A stretch of 64,000 nt of DNA from Sulfurospirillum sp. UBA4058 (GTDB lineage: Bacteria; Campylobacterota; Campylobacteria; Campylobacterales; Sulfurospirillaceae): NCBI GenBank assembly GCA_002382085.1, contig DFZK01000009.1:95947-159946 (forward strand), in the 5' to 3' direction. The notes under the pieces are model-generated. The model did not search any database, was not told the DNA's origin, and worked only from the letters and a program-made list of their open reading frames with translations. Shown here piece after piece: positions 17,233 through 26,011 of the stretch. The translations under genes were made by a program, and so were the position numbers. Every line of letters begins with the position of its first letter. Positions within the stretch are counted from its first letter, which is position 1.

Positions 17233-18254
17233 AAATATACTTTCACTTGGTGTATATCTTTTGCTACTATAGAGAATTGGCTCACTCCGTTGACAAGCTT
17301 TTCATACGATTGTTTATTAAAGTTTAAGATGGCTTTTCTTAAACTTTGAGCTTCATAAGGGTTGATAACATATCCATTTATCGCATCTGCTATCAATTCA
17401 CTAGCACCACATTGAGCACTAGCAATGACAGGCAATCCAAAATAAAGCGCTTCTTCCACTACTAGCCCCCAAGGCTCACTCAAGCTTGGCAAGATGAAAA
17501 CATCATGTCCTAAAAATTCTTCTTGAAGTTTTTTATTTTCGATAGATTCTTTAAAAACGATATTTTGTTTTGAAAGACTTTTTAAATTTCCAAACTCTTC
17601 TCCATCGCCTATAAGGGTCAATGAATACTCTGGTAATTCGTTAAAAACTGCTATTAGAAACTTTAAATTTTTTACACTTGAAAATCTCCCAATATACAAA
17701 AATCTTTTTCTATACTCTCTTTTTAGTGCTGTAAACACTGGTTTATTGATAATGCCTACGCCTTTTGTCAGTTTAATTTCTCCGTTGTAGCCCAATGCCT
17801 TCAAAAGCTTTACATGTAAACAGCCAGAAGCTAAAACGGTCGTTATACGAGATAAAAATATCTTTTTCATCAAGCCTTTGAAACCTTTTGACGTACTTTC
17901 CATGATGGTTGATTCTAATGCTAAACAATTTTTTATTTTGGGCTGAGTCATAACCAGATACCAAAACTCTCCCAAATCCCATCCACTGACAAGAAGCCTT
18001 TTAAAGGATGTTTTTTGAAAAATCATTCTAAGTTTTTTTATATTTTGGAAAACATCTCGTTCTTGGAAATTTCCATGATGCAATACCTCATATTTGAACT
18101 TTGCATCTTCTAGAGTCACAAAATCATTTGATCGTTTTTCATCTGTATTGGAAGCGATAAACACAACAAAAATATTTAATTGCTTTGCTAGTTCATTGTA
18201 CAAATTAACTTTATAAAAAGCTGGTATGTGAGTAACAACAGCATAATCATACAT
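17229..18254 (-). CDS. Family 4 glycosyltransferase
   Basis: A GT-B transferase, 341 residues from the start used here (MYDYAVVTHIPAFYKVNLYN). An ATG eight codons upstream is possible but overlaps the previous gene further and has no better ribosome site. The C-terminal donor-binding half has FLYIGRFSSVKNL, SLTLIGDGEE and the E-x7-E motif EPWGLVVEE, followed by ALYFGLPVIAS. It overlaps the genes on both sides by four and eight bases. A TTACATGTAA copy lies inside at 17810. Confidence 0.9.
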   Translation of the reverse strand: MYDYAVVTHIPAFYKVNLYNELAKQLNIFVVFIASNTDEKRSNDFVTLEDAKFKYEVLHHGNFQERDVFQNIKKLRMIFQKTSFKRLLVSGWDLGEFWYLVMTQPKIKNCLALESTIMESTSKGFKGLMKKIFLSRITTVLASGCLHVKLLKALGYNGEIKLTKGVGIINKPVFTALKREYRKRFLYIGRFSSVKNLKFLIAVFNELPEYSLTLIGDGEEFGNLKSLSKQNIVFKESIENKKLQEEFLGHDVFILPSLSEPWGLVVEEALYFGLPVIASAQCGASELIADAINGYVINPYEAQSLRKAILNFNKQSYEKLVNGVSQFSIVAKDIHQVKVYL

Positions 18255-19194
18255 AATAAAAAATACCTCTATGTTCAAATCGAAGTTTTAGCAAAAGTAT
18301 GATGTGTAACAAAATCAAAGAGATGAAAAGCTTGAGATACCAGTCTCCAAAGTACACTTTTTCAACGATAAGATGAGCGATATTATTGGTATAAGGATGG
18401 ACGATAAAAAGTAACATCGTGTTGCCCCCCCATAGTGTCAATATCTTGTTTTGATAGTTGAAATATTTTAACATCAAAATGAAACTACCCATGATAGCCA
18501 AAGCCCAACAAATAGTGATAAACACACTTCCATAACTTTTTGAAGCCATATCTAAAAGAGGAACACCAAAAACAAAATACATTCCAAGAAGTAAAAGGGG
18601 TAAACTATAAAGTATTGTACTTTCCTGATAAAATCTAAAAAAAACACTCCCAATAAAGACAAAGAATAGAGCATTCATAGCATTGTCAAGCCCAAAAGGT
18701 AGATTGATATAAAAACTACTGGCAAATAACACACTGATGATTATAAATTGCATACTAATATTGCGAATATAATGATTTATAAATACCAAAGTAATCCTAG
18801 CAAAAAACAGAGCAGGTAGAAACCACAGCACAAAAGCATACGTATGCAGCAAAGATTGCATATCCATCCAAATAAAGATACCTTGTAGTTCTTTGAAATA
18901 ATCAAGTGATTCTCTTTGTAAAGCAATTCGTTTAAATGTTTCTGCCCCTAATGCAATCATCGCAAAAATAAAATATGGAACCATCAGTCTCTTGAAATCT
19001 TTTACAATAAATTCTTTTAGAGATGCATCAAATTTAACAAAAAATCCAGCTATGGTAAAAAAGAGTGGCATATGCCACGAAAATATAAAAACACTGAGAG
19101 GAGAAGTGATATGTCCCAAAACAACTGCTACTATTCCAAGCGCTTTAAGGGTATAAACCCATTTAATTTTTGGTGGCAAAGTAATTGTTCTCAC
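18247..19194 (-). CDS. Acyltransferase 3 family membrane protein
   Basis: A 315-residue polytopic protein with about ten hydrophobic helices. Near the N terminus it shows the family pattern KALGIVAVVLGHI, with the conserved His, and FSWHMPLFFTIAGFFVK. Members of this family move acetyl or other acyl groups onto membrane or surface glycans. It probably O-acetylates the glycan made by this cluster. The start overlaps the end of the FkbM-like gene by 32 bases; no shorter start with a good ribosome site was found. Confidence 0.88.
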   Translation of the reverse strand: MRTITLPPKIKWVYTLKALGIVAVVLGHITSPLSVFIFSWHMPLFFTIAGFFVKFDASLKEFIVKDFKRLMVPYFIFAMIALGAETFKRIALQRESLDYFKELQGIFIWMDMQSLLHTYAFVLWFLPALFFARITLVFINHYIRNISMQFIIISVLFASSFYINLPFGLDNAMNALFFVFIGSVFFRFYQESTILYSLPLLLLGMYFVFGVPLLDMASKSYGSVFITICWALAIMGSFILMLKYFNYQNKILTLWGGNTMLLFIVHPYTNNIAHLIVEKVYFGDWYLKLFISLILLHIILLLKLRFEHRGIFYYV

Positions 19195-19927
19195 TTAATT
19201 TTTTAATCTCCATATAACCATAAGAATTTAAAATTGTAAATACAACATCTTTGGAAAAACATTCAAAAACAATACCTCTCACATCATAATGTGTTAAAAA
19301 TTCTTTTCCACCTTCAAAAACTTGCTGCTCAAATCCTTCCACATCAACTTTGATGATATATTGACTGCTTTTATTAAAATTATTTTGCACTATAAGATAA
19401 TCAAGCGTCGATACTTCTACTTCTATACCACTGCTATCCTTAACAATATGATTGAGTGTTGAACTCCCACCATAATCTGAAAAATGAATTTTTCCTCTTT
19501 CATGTGATAAAGCCAACTGCTTGACACAATTTTCAGAAACATTGTTTAACAAAAAATTCATCTTGCATCGTTTTGCAGTATAAGGATGGGGTTCGAACGC
19601 TATTATTTCTTTACAAATATCCATCATACACACACTGTAAGAGCCAATGTTGGAGCCTATATCTAGAAACACTGCTTTATCTCCCGCATCAACAATCAAC
19701 TGCCTCAAAAGCATTATCTCATTTCTATCAGGAATATCGGTGTAAGCATACATACTAGAAATATTGCAATTTGGATACATAAAAAGAAGTTTTCCATTAA
19801 ATATTTTCTTAGAAATAATACTTTTTGTCACTCTTTTAAAAAGTTGAAATATAAATCCTAAAATCAAGTATTTTAAAATATTTAACCCTTGATTGTGCCT
19901 GATGATATATCTTAAAATAGCATACAC
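19163..19927 (-). CDS. FkbM-family methyltransferase
   Basis: A SAM-dependent methyltransferase with the nucleotide-binding start VFLDIGSNIGSYSVCM, EIIAFEPHPYTA, and the family's C-terminal YIIKVDVEGFEQQVFEG. FkbM proteins O-methylate sugars or polyketides; here a sugar of the surface glycan is the likely target. The first ATG (19978) lies 49 bases inside the previous gene. The GTG at 19927 stands two bases after that gene's stop with an AAGGG ribosome site, and is preferred (254 residues). Confidence 0.85.
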   Translation of the reverse strand: MYAILRYIIRHNQGLNILKYLILGFIFQLFKRVTKSIISKKIFNGKLLFMYPNCNISSMYAYTDIPDRNEIMLLRQLIVDAGDKAVFLDIGSNIGSYSVCMMDICKEIIAFEPHPYTAKRCKMNFLLNNVSENCVKQLALSHERGKIHFSDYGGSSTLNHIVKDSSGIEVEVSTLDYLIVQNNFNKSSQYIIKVDVEGFEQQVFEGGKEFLTHYDVRGIVFECFSKDVVFTILNSYGYMEIKKLSENNYFATKN

Positions 19928-19929
19928 AT

Positions 19930-20703
19930 CTATCCCTTGCCTATCATTTTTTTGACATAATACTTCAACAATATCCAATACCTAATACACTCAAGCACTA
20001 AAATACTAGCGACCTTGTGATTTCTTTTGATTTTATCATACTCTTTAAATATCTCTAAAAATCTACCATTGCCAAGACCATCAGCTCGCCATTTAGCGAC
20101 TATCACATCTTTTGTTACTACTTTGGGGAACGATTGATAGCTTCGCAATAAATGTTCATAATCCATACAAAAAGTATTGTTTACATCAAAAAATCCATAG
20201 GTTTCAAAATAGCTTTTGTGCGTAAAAAGACCTTGATGAGGCATTGACATCCTAAAAAGGAGTGATCTTTTATCAAAAATATTGGTATGCTTAGAGATAA
20301 ATATTTCATTTCCATTGTTATCAATTCTTTGAATTTTGGCACTAACGAAGATATCTTCAAGAGGATTAATATCATTAAAAACTTTTTCTAACGCATCAAC
20401 AGTATAAAAACCATCCCCATCACCTTGAAAATTGATATAGTCCCCTTTTGCGACCTTCAAACCCTTATTAAAAGCATCACTAATCCCATGGTCTTTTTCA
20501 CTTACCCAATAATCAATTTTATCTTCATATTTTTTGATGATATCCAATGTCCCATCCGTCGAACCACCATCAATAATGATATATTCCATATTTGCATACG
20601 TTTGATTTATCACGCTCAAAATGGTTTCTTCAAGATGTTTTTCACCGTTATAGACTACGGTAATGACAGAAACCAATGGCTTTGCATCTAAAACAATCTT
20701 CAT
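19930..20703 (-). CDS. Family 2 glycosyltransferase
   Basis: A 257-residue GT-A transferase with VSVITVVYNGEKHLEETILS, IIIDGGSTDGTLDII and a DGDG metal-binding segment (NFQGDGDGF). It resembles the family 2 gene at the end of this cluster in the first 120 residues, but not after, so the two are paralogous rather than recent copies. It is followed two bases later by the FkbM-like gene. Confidence 0.9.
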   Translation of the reverse strand: MKIVLDAKPLVSVITVVYNGEKHLEETILSVINQTYANMEYIIIDGGSTDGTLDIIKKYEDKIDYWVSEKDHGISDAFNKGLKVAKGDYINFQGDGDGFYTVDALEKVFNDINPLEDIFVSAKIQRIDNNGNEIFISKHTNIFDKRSLLFRMSMPHQGLFTHKSYFETYGFFDVNNTFCMDYEHLLRSYQSFPKVVTKDVIVAKWRADGLGNGRFLEIFKEYDKIKRNHKVASILVLECIRYWILLKYYVKKMIGKG

Positions 20704-20725
20704 ATTAAAACCTTATCTCTTGTTT

Positions 20726-21817
20726 CTATTCAAGATCTTGGAAAGCATTGATACACTGGCAAACCTCTTGAATATCTTCTTGAGTGTGATAATACGAAAT
20801 AGGCAAACTCAATGTTGTTTCGTGTATTTCATCGCTTAGCGGATACTCTCCTGTGAAGATACCTTGCATTGCTTTTTGCTTATGAGGAGGAATAGGATAA
20901 TGCACTTCTGTTTTAATCTGATGTTGGAGTAGATACTCTCGTAACTTATCTCTTTTTTTGTGTCGAATATTAAAAATATGATAGACATCAAAAAAATCTT
21001 CATGCACCACGGGCTTGATAAAGCGCTCATCTAACAGTTCATGATACATCTGTGCTAAACACCTTTTATGTTGTGTAATATCTTCTATTACTTTGAGTTT
21101 AACCGATAAAAACCCTGCTTGAATTTCATCAAGCCTTGAATTAAATCCTATCTCGTCATTGTAGTATTTTGTCGCAGAACCGTAATTACGTAAAGATTTT
21201 AGCTTTGTTGCAACATCAACATCATCGGTCGTAATGGCTCCAGCATCGCTTAGGGCTCCTAGATTTTTCGTTGGATAAAAACTAAAACACCCAACGCCGA
21301 ACGACCCTACTTTCTGGTCTTTATACATAGCACCATGCGCTTGTGCTGCATCTTCGATAATTTTCAAATTATATTTTTGGGCGATATCCCCAATCCTACC
21401 CATATCGCATGCCTTGCCGTAAAGATGCACTGCCAAAATCGCTTTTGTCTGAGAAGTAATTTTCTCCTCAATTTTATTGGGGTCAATCGTATAAGTTTTT
21501 ATATCCGGTTCAACCAAAACAGGCTTTAAGCCATTGCGCACAATAGAAAGAATGGTTGCTATATACGTATTTGAAGGAACGATAATTTCGCTCCCTTTTG
21601 GAAATTTAAAAGCGGCAATTGCCAATATCAGTGCGTCAAGCCCTGAAGCGACACCCACACAATATGAGGTTTGACAAAACCGTGCAAATTCTCTTTCAAA
21701 GCTTGCTACATTATCGCCTAAAATAAACCAACCGCTCTCCAAAAATTGGTTAAATTTCTCTTTATACGCATGAAAAAGTTTTTGATTGCTCAAACGTAAA
21801 TTTTCATATTCGATCAT
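20726..21817 (-). CDS. DegT/DnrJ/EryC1/StrS-family sugar aminotransferase
   Basis: A PLP enzyme of 363 residues that puts an amino group on a nucleotide-linked keto sugar. Visible are the cofactor region GVASGLDALILAI, VHLYGKACDM, IIEDAAQAHGA and the PLP-binding lysine in FYPTKNLGALSDAGA. It overlaps the FdtA-like isomerase by four bases. In Aneurinibacillus and others this pair (FdtA+FdtB, or QdtA+QdtB) converts dTDP-4-keto-6-deoxyglucose to a 3-amino-3,6-dideoxyhexose. rmlA and rmlB, which make that precursor, are not in this window. Confidence 0.92.
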   Translation of the reverse strand: MIEYENLRLSNQKLFHAYKEKFNQFLESGWFILGDNVASFEREFARFCQTSYCVGVASGLDALILAIAAFKFPKGSEIIVPSNTYIATILSIVRNGLKPVLVEPDIKTYTIDPNKIEEKITSQTKAILAVHLYGKACDMGRIGDIAQKYNLKIIEDAAQAHGAMYKDQKVGSFGVGCFSFYPTKNLGALSDAGAITTDDVDVATKLKSLRNYGSATKYYNDEIGFNSRLDEIQAGFLSVKLKVIEDITQHKRCLAQMYHELLDERFIKPVVHEDFFDVYHIFNIRHKKRDKLREYLLQHQIKTEVHYPIPPHKQKAMQGIFTGEYPLSDEIHETTLSLPISYYHTQEDIQEVCQCINAFQDLE

Positions 21818-22176
21818 TCATACGCCTCATCAATATAATCATCTACATCATAATGTTCGGAAGCAAATACTAATAAAATTGCCCCGCTGGAAAACGCATC
21901 CATCGTATGCCAATCTTCAGGATCCAACAAAAGACATTGATGCGGTTTATCTAAAACAAAGGTTGTTTCATCTTTGCCGTTGTGCACATAGATTTCACAA
22001 CTTCCTCCTACGCAAATAAGTGCTTGTTTATTCTTTTTATGACGATGCCCTCCACGCTTACATGTAACATCGTAAATATAATAAAAACGCTTGATTTTAA
22101 AAGGTAATACATTTTCAATTACGCTCAAATGTCCTCTATCATCTCCAAACGTTGGAAGTTCAATTAGTTGTGCCAT
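21814..22176 (-). CDS. FdtA/QdtA-like nucleotide-sugar 3,4-ketoisomerase (cupin)
   Basis: A 120-residue single-domain cupin. FYYIYDVTCKRGGHRHKKNK holds the conserved His-x-His pair of the WxcM/FdtA group, followed by QCLLLDPEDWHTMDAFS. It would move the keto group of dTDP-4-keto-6-deoxyglucose from C4 to C3, giving the substrate of the aminotransferase encoded next. Whether the product is Fuc3N or Qui3N cannot be told from the sequence. A TTACATGTAA copy (22058) falls in the codons for the conserved Cys-Lys. Confidence 0.88.
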   Translation of the reverse strand: MAQLIELPTFGDDRGHLSVIENVLPFKIKRFYYIYDVTCKRGGHRHKKNKQALICVGGSCEIYVHNGKDETTFVLDKPHQCLLLDPEDWHTMDAFSSGAILLVFASEHYDVDDYIDEAYE

Positions 22177-23124
22177 TTAAAATCTCACCATCTCGTCCAT
22201 ACTAAATACATTGTAAACACCTTTGATTCGTCTTTTAAAATTTTTTAACAACATTATACACTCTCGTGTTGACTCTATACTTCCATGATAGTCATAGGTG
22301 TCACCAGACATTACTAGCATTTGTTTAATTTTTTCAAGATGGGTAACATAAGGTCTATACAATAATTCAATATCTGTTTTTCTAAGTCGATAGCTACCAA
22401 GCTCAATATGATTGGATGCAAGGAATTTTACACCGTGAAAATGATAAAAAATTAGCTTAAAGTTTCTATTTTCTAATTGATACTGCTGTACATTCCAAGG
22501 AGCGACACCTCCTCCTACATGTTGCAGTACATGGACTCCCTCAAATCTCGTAATCCAGTCATCTAAATATTTTTGATCGCCAAATTTACCGTCTTCATAC
22601 CTTGCATAACACCACTCATTACACGCATTTTGCCACCAATTTAAAACCCTCATACCATTGTCGTCGCTTTTAAAAGTCATAAATTGTACACAGTAAATTC
22701 CGCTCATAACACTTTGATCGTATTGAAGAGAATATCTGTGTTCCGTTATTAATACGGACTTTTCGCCTATCTCTTCAATAAGGACTGAAGGATTCGCGAA
22801 AAAATACAAATCGGCGTCAAGATAGGTACAGCTCTCAAGATGATAGGTTTCGATAGCATACTTGATCGTAGAAGGCGTACACGTCCAGCAGTATTCTCCC
22901 GCACTGCGAGTCTCTTTGATACTAAGTAGCGCTTCATCTTCAAATTCTTGCAGTGCAATAACTGTTACGTTTTCAAGGTTTAATTTTCTTAAAAGGGTAT
23001 AACATCGTTCATCAAATGCAAAAATATAAAGATGAAAATCATCGCTATGCTTTTTCAAAGACTCATACATTGCAAGTCCTCTTGTGACATAGTTGCTATC
23101 AAAAAGAGTACAGTAGTTATACAT
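22177..23124 (-). CDS. Putative glycosyltransferase of GT-A (GT8-like) fold
   Basis: A 315-residue protein beginning NYCTLFDSNYVTRGLAMYES, a nucleotide-diphosphosugar transferase start. A DxD metal site follows in YLDADLYFF, then WWQNACNEWCYARYEDGKFG, DQKYLDDW and a late HFHGVKF. These are features of GT8-like transferases that act on glycans. The exact donor is unknown. It overlaps the upstream methyltransferase by eight bases. Confidence 0.8.
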   Translation of the reverse strand: MYNYCTLFDSNYVTRGLAMYESLKKHSDDFHLYIFAFDERCYTLLRKLNLENVTVIALQEFEDEALLSIKETRSAGEYCWTCTPSTIKYAIETYHLESCTYLDADLYFFANPSVLIEEIGEKSVLITEHRYSLQYDQSVMSGIYCVQFMTFKSDDNGMRVLNWWQNACNEWCYARYEDGKFGDQKYLDDWITRFEGVHVLQHVGGGVAPWNVQQYQLENRNFKLIFYHFHGVKFLASNHIELGSYRLRKTDIELLYRPYVTHLEKIKQMLVMSGDTYDYHGSIESTRECIMLLKNFKRRIKGVYNVFSMDEMVRF

Positions 23125-23866
23125 TTTTTATCTTCTTCGCTAACACAATGTTGTCTAGATACAAATCATCATTTTTAGGCAAGATTTTAGCGAAAAGTAA
23201 TCCTAAAAGATTCACGGGTGCCATTAAGAGCAAGGTTACACCCAAATTTAAATAGATATTTTGTGTGACCGTTATTTTGAATAAATACGCATTGATAAGC
23301 TGAAAAATGACTTCTATCCCATTATTACTTTTTTGATGCTCCATAATTTCAAAACCACTTTCACGTAAAAAGTGTGTTAAGCCAAACGAAGAATAGCGGG
23401 CATAATCATAAGGCTGTTCATGTTCATCCCACACAAAAGGTACCGTTATTAAAAATTTACCACCTATTTTTAAGACTCGATTGGCTTCTTTCAAAAAATC
23501 ATGAGGATTAAATACATGTTCAAAAACCTGATTTGAAATCAAACCGTCAAAATCTTCATTTGCAAAAGGCATATGTGTTCCGTCATAAAAATAATCGGCT
23601 TGTTTATACCTTCTATTGTCTTGGGTATCAAGTTCAAGCCCCACATATTCTTTGGCGCTGCTTAAATGTGCATATGGCTTATTGCCACAACCTATATCCA
23701 AAATCTTCCCCTCTAATCTGACAATAAGTTTTGAAACGGCTTGATACAACCCTTTTCGCGCGAAATAAAACGGATTAATAAAAAGCCCGATAAAACGAGG
23801 GTTAAATTGCTCTTGTATGTAAAGAGACTTTAATTTTTTCAACATGTGGTTTTTTCCAAAATGCAC
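23117..23866 (-). CDS. Class I SAM-dependent methyltransferase
   Basis: A 249-residue protein with SAM-binding motif ILDIGCGNKPY, YVGLELDTQDN and the post-motif FDGLISNQVFEHVFNPHDFL, as in methyltransferase 11 family members. A hydrophobic C-terminal segment (about 205-232) may bind the membrane. It overlaps its neighbours by 8 and 28 bases. A sugar O- or N-methylation in the glycan pathway is likely, the substrate unknown. Confidence 0.85.
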   Translation of the reverse strand: MHFGKNHMLKKLKSLYIQEQFNPRFIGLFINPFYFARKGLYQAVSKLIVRLEGKILDIGCGNKPYAHLSSAKEYVGLELDTQDNRRYKQADYFYDGTHMPFANEDFDGLISNQVFEHVFNPHDFLKEANRVLKIGGKFLITVPFVWDEHEQPYDYARYSSFGLTHFLRESGFEIMEHQKSNNGIEVIFQLINAYLFKITVTQNIYLNLGVTLLLMAPVNLLGLLFAKILPKNDDLYLDNIVLAKKIKNV

Positions 23867-24645
23867 CCTTTAAACGTATAATCAACCGTACTACCATCGA
23901 TACTATCAAACACTTCAATAACACGATACCCTTTTGAGGAAAAATATTGATACAATTTTTCTTCATCGAAAAACCAACAAGGATAACTCGCTTCATAAAT
24001 ATTTTTCGGCACTTTTTGTACCGTGAGCATATCTTTATGCTTTGTAGAAAAAGCCGTCCTATCCATTACAATCAATTCAAATTCATATTCCAATAAATGA
24101 TCGAGTGTCTTATAAGGATTCTCCAGATACTGCAACACGCTTGACATGAGCAATATGGTTGGTTTTTCACATTCAATACACGCATTCACATCATCATAAA
24201 ATCTTAATCGTTCATTTTCAAAATCGATTTGCCCCGCATCAACAAAATGCTTCTGCTCCACGATGCTCCAACGCACATCACGTAATCCATCTAAAAAATT
24301 TTTATTTTGAAAATAAGTACTCCCTAAGCTTCCTCCAAAGTCCATTACATGTAAAGCTCCATGTAGCCTAGCCGCTGCATACATAAGCCCCGCTAAAAGC
24401 GGCCAAGAGTATTCTATTTTATCAAACAAAACACCGTCACGCTCATACACGGATTCGCCTCGTTTTACTTTTAAAAGCGAATTTCGCACTTTTTGAAATA
24501 TTGCATCAGTATCATAACCTAAAGAAGCCTCTTTTGCTTCTTGCCAACTTTGATAATCTCCATGCCAGCCGTAACAATATGATTTCATTTTTTTTAAAAT
24601 ATTCAATACGATAGGGGGAAGAAAACTTTTGATGAATCGTTTCAT
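23839..24645 (-). CDS. Putative methyltransferase, TIGR04325-like
   Basis: A 268-residue protein. WHGDYQSWQEAKEASLGYD near the N terminus, HVMDFGGSLGSTYFQNK as a diverged SAM site and LLMSSVLQYLENPYKTL match my recollection of the TIGR04325 family found in polysaccharide clusters. The catalytic role of this family is not established. A TTACATGTAA copy lies at 24345 in the codons just before the SAM site (His-Val-Met). Confidence 0.72.
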   Translation of the reverse strand: MKRFIKSFLPPIVLNILKKMKSYCYGWHGDYQSWQEAKEASLGYDTDAIFQKVRNSLLKVKRGESVYERDGVLFDKIEYSWPLLAGLMYAAARLHGALHVMDFGGSLGSTYFQNKNFLDGLRDVRWSIVEQKHFVDAGQIDFENERLRFYDDVNACIECEKPTILLMSSVLQYLENPYKTLDHLLEYEFELIVMDRTAFSTKHKDMLTVQKVPKNIYEASYPCWFFDEEKLYQYFSSKGYRVIEVFDSIDGSTVDYTFKGCILEKTTC

Positions 24646-25377
24646 TTATGGAAACCTAACTAAAGAATTTTCATCTAAAAGGATAAGTGAAAAATCTTCC
24701 ATTTCATTAATCACAGGATTCGCATCTGCAAAATACCTTACAAAAACGGCTTTCATATCCGATAGAGTATAATTTCGCACTAAAAAACCAAACCATAAAT
24801 AACATAGGCTATCTCGTAAAATGATGTTGTTCACAACTTTCATTTTAACATGCGTCTCACCTAAAACTGACAACGCCGACAACCTATGGTTTCCATCAAG
24901 AACTATAAAGCTATTTTTTTGATGTGACACTAATCTTAAAACAGTAATATACCCATATTTTTCCGGTAAATACCCTTGACGTATAATCGAATTATACGCA
25001 CTTTCGAGCCATAAAAATTCTCTATTGATATGAGACATAAGGATTTTTTTAGATAATGAGGTATGGCATACAATGTCTGGATTATTTAGCGGTGTGTACT
25101 CACATTTTAGTGCACTTATATTCCAAGGGTAGTCCCAATTATCATAATGTTTTGATAATGAAATTCCTAAAGTTTCCCCAAAATCATTCGTTCTCGTTCC
25201 AAGCAGTCGCTTAATAAATTGCAATCTCAGGGATTCTACAGGAACATTTCTTGATAAACCGTAGATATAATCTTCATAGATATGATTTGAGAATAATCCG
25301 TACCTATATCCTCTAAAATGTCGGCAATCTTTGATAGGGATAGATGCAATCTGTCTATTTTGATAACTCAAAAACAT
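24646..25377 (-). CDS. ParB/sulfiredoxin-fold protein of unknown function
   Basis: A 243-residue protein with one recognisable motif, FIVLDGNHRLSALSVLG (about 171-187), the signature loop of the ParB N-terminal/sulfiredoxin fold. That fold binds nucleotides and appears in CTPases (ParB), kinases (SerK) and sulfiredoxin. There is no helix-turn-helix, so a role in plasmid partition is unlikely. It has a strong ribosome site (GGGGAGAG) and overlaps the upstream methyltransferase by 23 bases. Relatives occur in capsule and O-antigen clusters; the function is not known. Confidence 0.65.
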   Translation of the reverse strand: MFLSYQNRQIASIPIKDCRHFRGYRYGLFSNHIYEDYIYGLSRNVPVESLRLQFIKRLLGTRTNDFGETLGISLSKHYDNWDYPWNISALKCEYTPLNNPDIVCHTSLSKKILMSHINREFLWLESAYNSIIRQGYLPEKYGYITVLRLVSHQKNSFIVLDGNHRLSALSVLGETHVKMKVVNNIILRDSLCYLWFGFLVRNYTLSDMKAVFVRYFADANPVINEMEDFSLILLDENSLVRFP

Positions 25378-26011
25378 AAATCTCTCCCCCTAAATAATCA
25401 CACAAAAATGTTTTTTTAATAATTTTTAGATTTGTAGTCGATACTAAAAAGTCAAAATCCTTTTGAAATAAATTATATGATTGGATATGAGACCAAGGCT
25501 TTTGTATTTTGTTTTTTTGGGTTACCAATGCCCTTAGTTTACGAAATATCTTTTGGGATAAAGGCGTCGCCTTACTCATATAAACTTGAAGAATGATTTT
25601 TTTGGACACAACCCTTTTTAACTCATTCAAAAGATTCAATCTTTTATCTGGCGGAATTAAATGCATTAAGCGGAAACATACTATATGTTCAAAATATTCA
25701 TCTGGGTATTGCAAACTAAAAGCGTCTCCCTTATGCAAGACGATATTAGAGGAAAGCTTATCTGCTTTTTTCATTGCGACCTGTAACATATCATCGGAAA
25801 TATCAATTCCAATGACTTTTTCAACTTTTCCATAATACTGAAGAAACCGACCCGTACCTACCGGTAAATCCAATAGCGTCATAATATTGATACAATTATA
25901 TAAATTTTCTATATACACATTTTCTAATTTCCAATGTTCTTCTTCTTGGCGATCTAAGTCATAACTATTGGCAATGTTGTTATCGTATTTAAAATATCCA
26001 TCATAATTCAT
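25355..26011 (-). CDS. Class I SAM-dependent methyltransferase
   Basis: A 218-residue protein with a clear methyltransferase start: LLDLPVGTGRFLQYY (a variant of the usual DxGxGxG), VIGIDISDDMLQVA and FEHIVCFRLMHLIPP. The short N-terminal stretch (YDGYFKYDNNIANSYDLDR) is typical of small-molecule methyltransferases. It overlaps the Wzx gene by 11 bases. The substrate is unknown, presumably a glycan residue. Confidence 0.85.
   Translation of the reverse strand: MNYDGYFKYDNNIANSYDLDRQEEEHWKLENVYIENLYNCINIMTLLDLPVGTGRFLQYYGKVEKVIGIDISDDMLQVAMKKADKLSSNIVLHKGDAFSLQYPDEYFEHIVCFRLMHLIPPDKRLNLLNELKRVVSKKIILQVYMSKATPLSQKIFRKLRALVTQKNKIQKPWSHIQSYNLFQKDFDFLVSTTNLKIIKKTFLCDYLGGEIYVFELSK

Noticed and set aside
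25355..25377. Apparent frameshift between the ParB-like gene and the methyltransferase
   Set aside because: Both proteins have complete starts and ends with separate ribosome sites; the 23-base overlap is like others in this dense cluster.
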